From assembly GCA_039105265.1 (NCBI GenBank), contig JAPFFF010000031.1, positions 1,674,001 to 1,738,000 on the forward strand: a stretch of 64,000 nt of DNA, written 5' to 3'. Every line of letters begins with the position of its first letter. Position 1 is the first letter of the stretch. The translations under genes and the position numbers were made by a program. This DNA is from Tritrichomonas musculus. Taxonomy: Eukaryota > Parabasalia > Tritrichomonadida > Tritrichomonadidae. Of the stretch, positions 60,701 through 64,000 are shown piece after piece. The notes under the pieces were generated by a model. It was not told where the DNA came from. It saw only the letters and a program-made list of their open reading frames with translations, and did no database searches.

Positions 60701-63700
60701 GAAACGAATACAGAAACGAACACAGAAGAATATCTCGAAATTATGTTATATAAACAGTTCTATTTTGATTTTAAATATTATTCAGTAATCAGAATTAAAG
60801 AAAGGAATACATGATCACGGAAACGAATACAGACGGGAACACGGAAGACCTTAAAGAATTTATTTTACAGATGGTTATACTTTACTTATATTTGAAGATG
60901 CAGGATTCGAAAGACAAACGTACAGAACGGAATACATGATCACGGAAACGAATACAGACGGGAACACGGAAGACCTTAAAGAATTTATTTTACAGATGGT
61001 TATACTTTACTTATATTTGAAGATGCAGGATTCGAAAGACAAACGTACAGAACGGAATACATGAGCACGGAAACGAATACAGAAACGAACACAGAAGAAT
61101 ATCTCGAAATTATGTTATATAAACAGTTCTATTTTGATTTTAAATATTATTCAGTAATCAGAATTAAAGAAAGGAATACATGATCACGGAAACGAATACA
61201 GACGGGAACACGGAAGACCTTAAAGAATTTATTTTACAGATGGTTATACTTTACTTATATTTGAAGATGCAGGATTCGAAAGACAAACGTACAGAACGGA
61301 ATACATGATCACGGAAACGAATACAGACGGGAACACGGAAGACCTTAAAGAATTTATTTTACAGATGGTTATACTTTACTTATATTTGAAGATGCAGGAT
61401 TCGAAAGACAAACGTACAGAACGGAATACATGATCACGGAAACGAATACAGACGGGAACACGGAAGACCTTAAAGAATTTATTTTACAGATGGTTATACT
61501 TTACTTATATTTGAAGATGCAGGATTCGAAAGACAAACGTACAGAACGGAATACATGAGCACGGAAACGAATACAGAAACGAACCCGGAAGAATATCTCG
61601 AAATTATGTTATATAAACAGTTCTATTTTGATTTTAAATATTATTCAGTAATCAGAATTAAAGAAAGGAATACATGAGCACGGAAACGAATACAGACGGG
61701 AACACGGAAGACCTTAAAGAATTTTTTTTACAGATGGTTATACTTTACTTATATTTGAAGATGCAGGATTCGAAAGACAAACGTACAGAACGGAATACAT
61801 GATCACGGAAACGAATACAGAAACGAACCCGGAAGAATATCTCGAAATTATGTTATATAAACAGTTCTATTTTGATTTTAAATATTATTCAGTAATCAGA
61901 ATTAAAGAAAGGAATACATGATCACGGAAACGAATACAGACGGGAACACGGAAGACCTTAAAGAATTTATTTTACAGATGGTTATACTTTACTTATATTT
62001 GAAGATGCAGGATTCGAAAGACAAACGTACAGAACGGAATACATGATCACGGAAACGAATACAGACGGGAACACGGAAGACCTTAAAGAATTTATTTTAC
62101 AGATGGTTATACTTTACTTATATTTGAAGATGCAGGATTCGAAAGACAAACGTACGGAACGGAATACATGAACACGGAAACGAATACAGACGGGAACACG
62201 GAAGACCTTAAAGAATTTATTTTACAGATGGTTATACTTTACTTATATTTGAAGATGCAGGATTCGAAAGACAAACGTACAGAACGGAATACATGAGCAC
62301 GGAAACGAATACAGAAACGAACCCGGAAGAATATCTCGAAATTATGTTATATAAACAGTTCTATTTTGATTTTAAATATTATTCAGTAATCAGAATTAAA
62401 GAAAGGAATACATGATCACGGAAACGAATACAGACGGGAACACGGAAGACCTTAAAGAATTTATTTTACAGATGGTTATACTTTACTTATATTTGAAGAT
62501 GCAGGATTCGAAAGACAAACGTACAGAACGGAATACATGATCACGGAAACGAATACAGACGGGAACACGGAAGACCTTAAAGAATTTATTTTACAGATGG
62601 TTATACTTTACTTATATTTGAAGATGCAGGATTCGAAAGACAAACGTACAGAACGGAATACATGATCACGGAAACGAATACAGACGGGAACACGGAAGAC
62701 CTTAAAGAATTTATTTTACAGATGGTTATACTTTACTTATATTTGAAGATGCAGGATTCGAAAGACAAACGTACGGAACGGAATACATGATCACGGAAAC
62801 GAATACAGACGGGAACACGGAAGACCTTAAAGAAATTATTTTACAGATGGTTATACTTTACTTATATTTGAAGATGCAGGATTCGAAAGACAAACGTACA
62901 GAACGGAATACATGATCACGGAAACGAATACAGACGGGAACACGGAAGACCTTAAAGAATTTATTTTACAGATGGTTATACTTTACTTATATTTGAAGAT
63001 GCAGGATTCGAAAGACAAACGTACGGAACGGAATACATGAGCACGGAAACGAATACAGACGGGAACACGGAAGACCTTAAAGAATTTATTTTACAGATGG
63101 TTATACTTTACTTATATTTGAAGATGCAGGATTCGAAAGACAAACGTACAGAACGGAATACATGATCACGGAAACGAATACAGACGGGAACACGGAAGAC
63201 CTTAAAGAATTTATTTTACAGATGGTTATACTTTACTTATATTTGAAGATGCAGGATTCGAAAGACAAACGTACGGAACGGAATACATGATCACGGAAAC
63301 GAATACAGAAACGAACACAGAAGAATATCTCGAAATTATGTTATATAAACAGTTCTATTTTGATTTTAAATATTATTCAGTAATCAGAATTAAAGAAAGG
63401 AATACATGATCACGGAAACGAATACAGACGGGAACACGGAAGACCTTAAAGAATTTATTTTACAGATGGTTATACTTTACTTATATTTGAAGATGCAGGA
63501 TTCGAAAGACAAACGTACAGAACGGAATACATGATCACGGAAACGAATACAGACGGGAACACGGAAGACCTTAAAGAATTTATTTTACAGATGGTTATAC
63601 TTTACTTATATTTGAAGATGCAGGATTCGAAAGACAAACGTACAGAACGGAATACATGAGCACGGAAACGAATACAGAAACGAACCCGGAAGAATATCTC

Positions 63701-64000
63701 GAAATTATGTTATATAAACAGTTCTATTTTGATTTTAAATATTATTCAGTAATCAGAATTAAAGAAAGGAATACATGATCACGGAAACGAATACAGACGG
63801 GAACACGGAAGACCTTAAAGAATTTATTTTACAGATGGTTATACTTTACTTATATTTGAAGATGCAGGATTCGAAAGACAAACGTACAGAACGGAATACA
63901 TGATCACGGAAACGAATACAGACGGGAACACGGAAGACCTTAAAGAATTTATTTTACAGATGGTTATACTTTACTTATATTTGAAGATGCAGGATTCGAA

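Larger units (their letters stand above)
35967..64000 (+). repeat. Array block IV: about 28 kb of A and B units, runs off the window
   Basis: By length this is about 230 units, A (125 bp, e.g. 33641 to 33766 in block III has the same spacing) and B (119 bp, e.g. 39631 to 39750). A occurs in runs of one to about nine; B occurs singly and is followed by A wherever I looked. Both share the first about 40 bases (GATCACGGAAACGAATACAG onward) and the last nine (GGAATACAT). From about 38 kb on, unit lengths are constant and variants are substitutions: codon 2 AAC/AGC/ATC, ACA/ACG near the end, and rare AATTTTTTTT or GAAATTATT. Near 36.8-37.1 and 37.56-37.63 kb a few units are rearranged. On the plus strand each unit is a 42-codon (A) or 40-codon (B) ORF joined to the next by ATGA. 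Confidence 0.95.

Noticed and set aside
29759-64000. CRISPR array
   Set aside because: Regular spacing but no unique spacers; both unit types repeat whole, and the genome is eukaryotic.
35967-64000. Telomere repeat
   Set aside because: Units of 119 and 125 bp are far from the short G-rich telomere repeats; a subtelomeric or centromeric satellite remains possible.

Overview
The window is AT-rich eukaryotic DNA with intron-free genes, very short gap sequences next to start codons, and gene families typical of trichomonad parabasalids: ankyrin proteins with a DUF3447-type head, BspA-like leucine-rich repeats (LRR_5), receptor-less protein kinases with Sel1 or other tails, and a BTB/BACK-like gene. 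A Tritrichomonas-like genome is the best guess. This is inferred from gene families, not from a marker gene. I recognise no virus-like element.

Layout. 1-2051 is AT-rich with degenerate short repeats. 2052-3500 (+) is a BTB/BACK-like protein fused to an HMG box. From 3.4 to 28.4 kb every gene is on the minus strand. These are a short gene remnant (3.5-3.9 kb), an ankyrin/DUF3447 gene whose 3' part is scattered as 13 single ankyrin modules in AT-rich filler (3977-9877), ankyrin and LRR relics (12.1-12.6 kb), a 1004-residue LRR_5 protein (12854-15868), a broken gene (about 16.08-16.66 kb), three protein-kinase genes with different C-terminal partners (kinase-Sel1 16802-20479; kinase-tubulin tyrosine ligase-like 21644-23949, with one frameshift; pseudokinase-small GTPase 24450-25904), and a kyphoscoliosis-peptidase-like transglutaminase with a CaaX end (26360-28405). 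A tRNA-like gene with an abnormal anticodon loop and a long T run follows at 28650-28745.

From about 29.58 kb to the window end (34 kb) lies a tandem array built from two related units, A (125 bp) and B (119 bp). It is divided into four blocks by AT-rich leader segments (29581, 30291, 35784) and by 255-bp GC-rich units carrying a perfect or near-perfect palindrome. The most striking observation is that both units, read on the plus strand, are complete mini-ORFs (42 and 40 codons) whose stop overlaps the start of the next unit as ATGA, with the first unit after each leader also opening on an in-frame ATG. The array continues past the window. Whether it is transcribed or translated cannot be decided from sequence alone.

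How the genes fit together: the kinase genes, the pseudokinase-GTPase and the prenylated transglutaminase look like signalling or cytoskeletal proteins made by shuffling one kinase head onto different tails. The ankyrin and LRR genes are members of expanded, fast-decaying families. No operon-like logic is evident.
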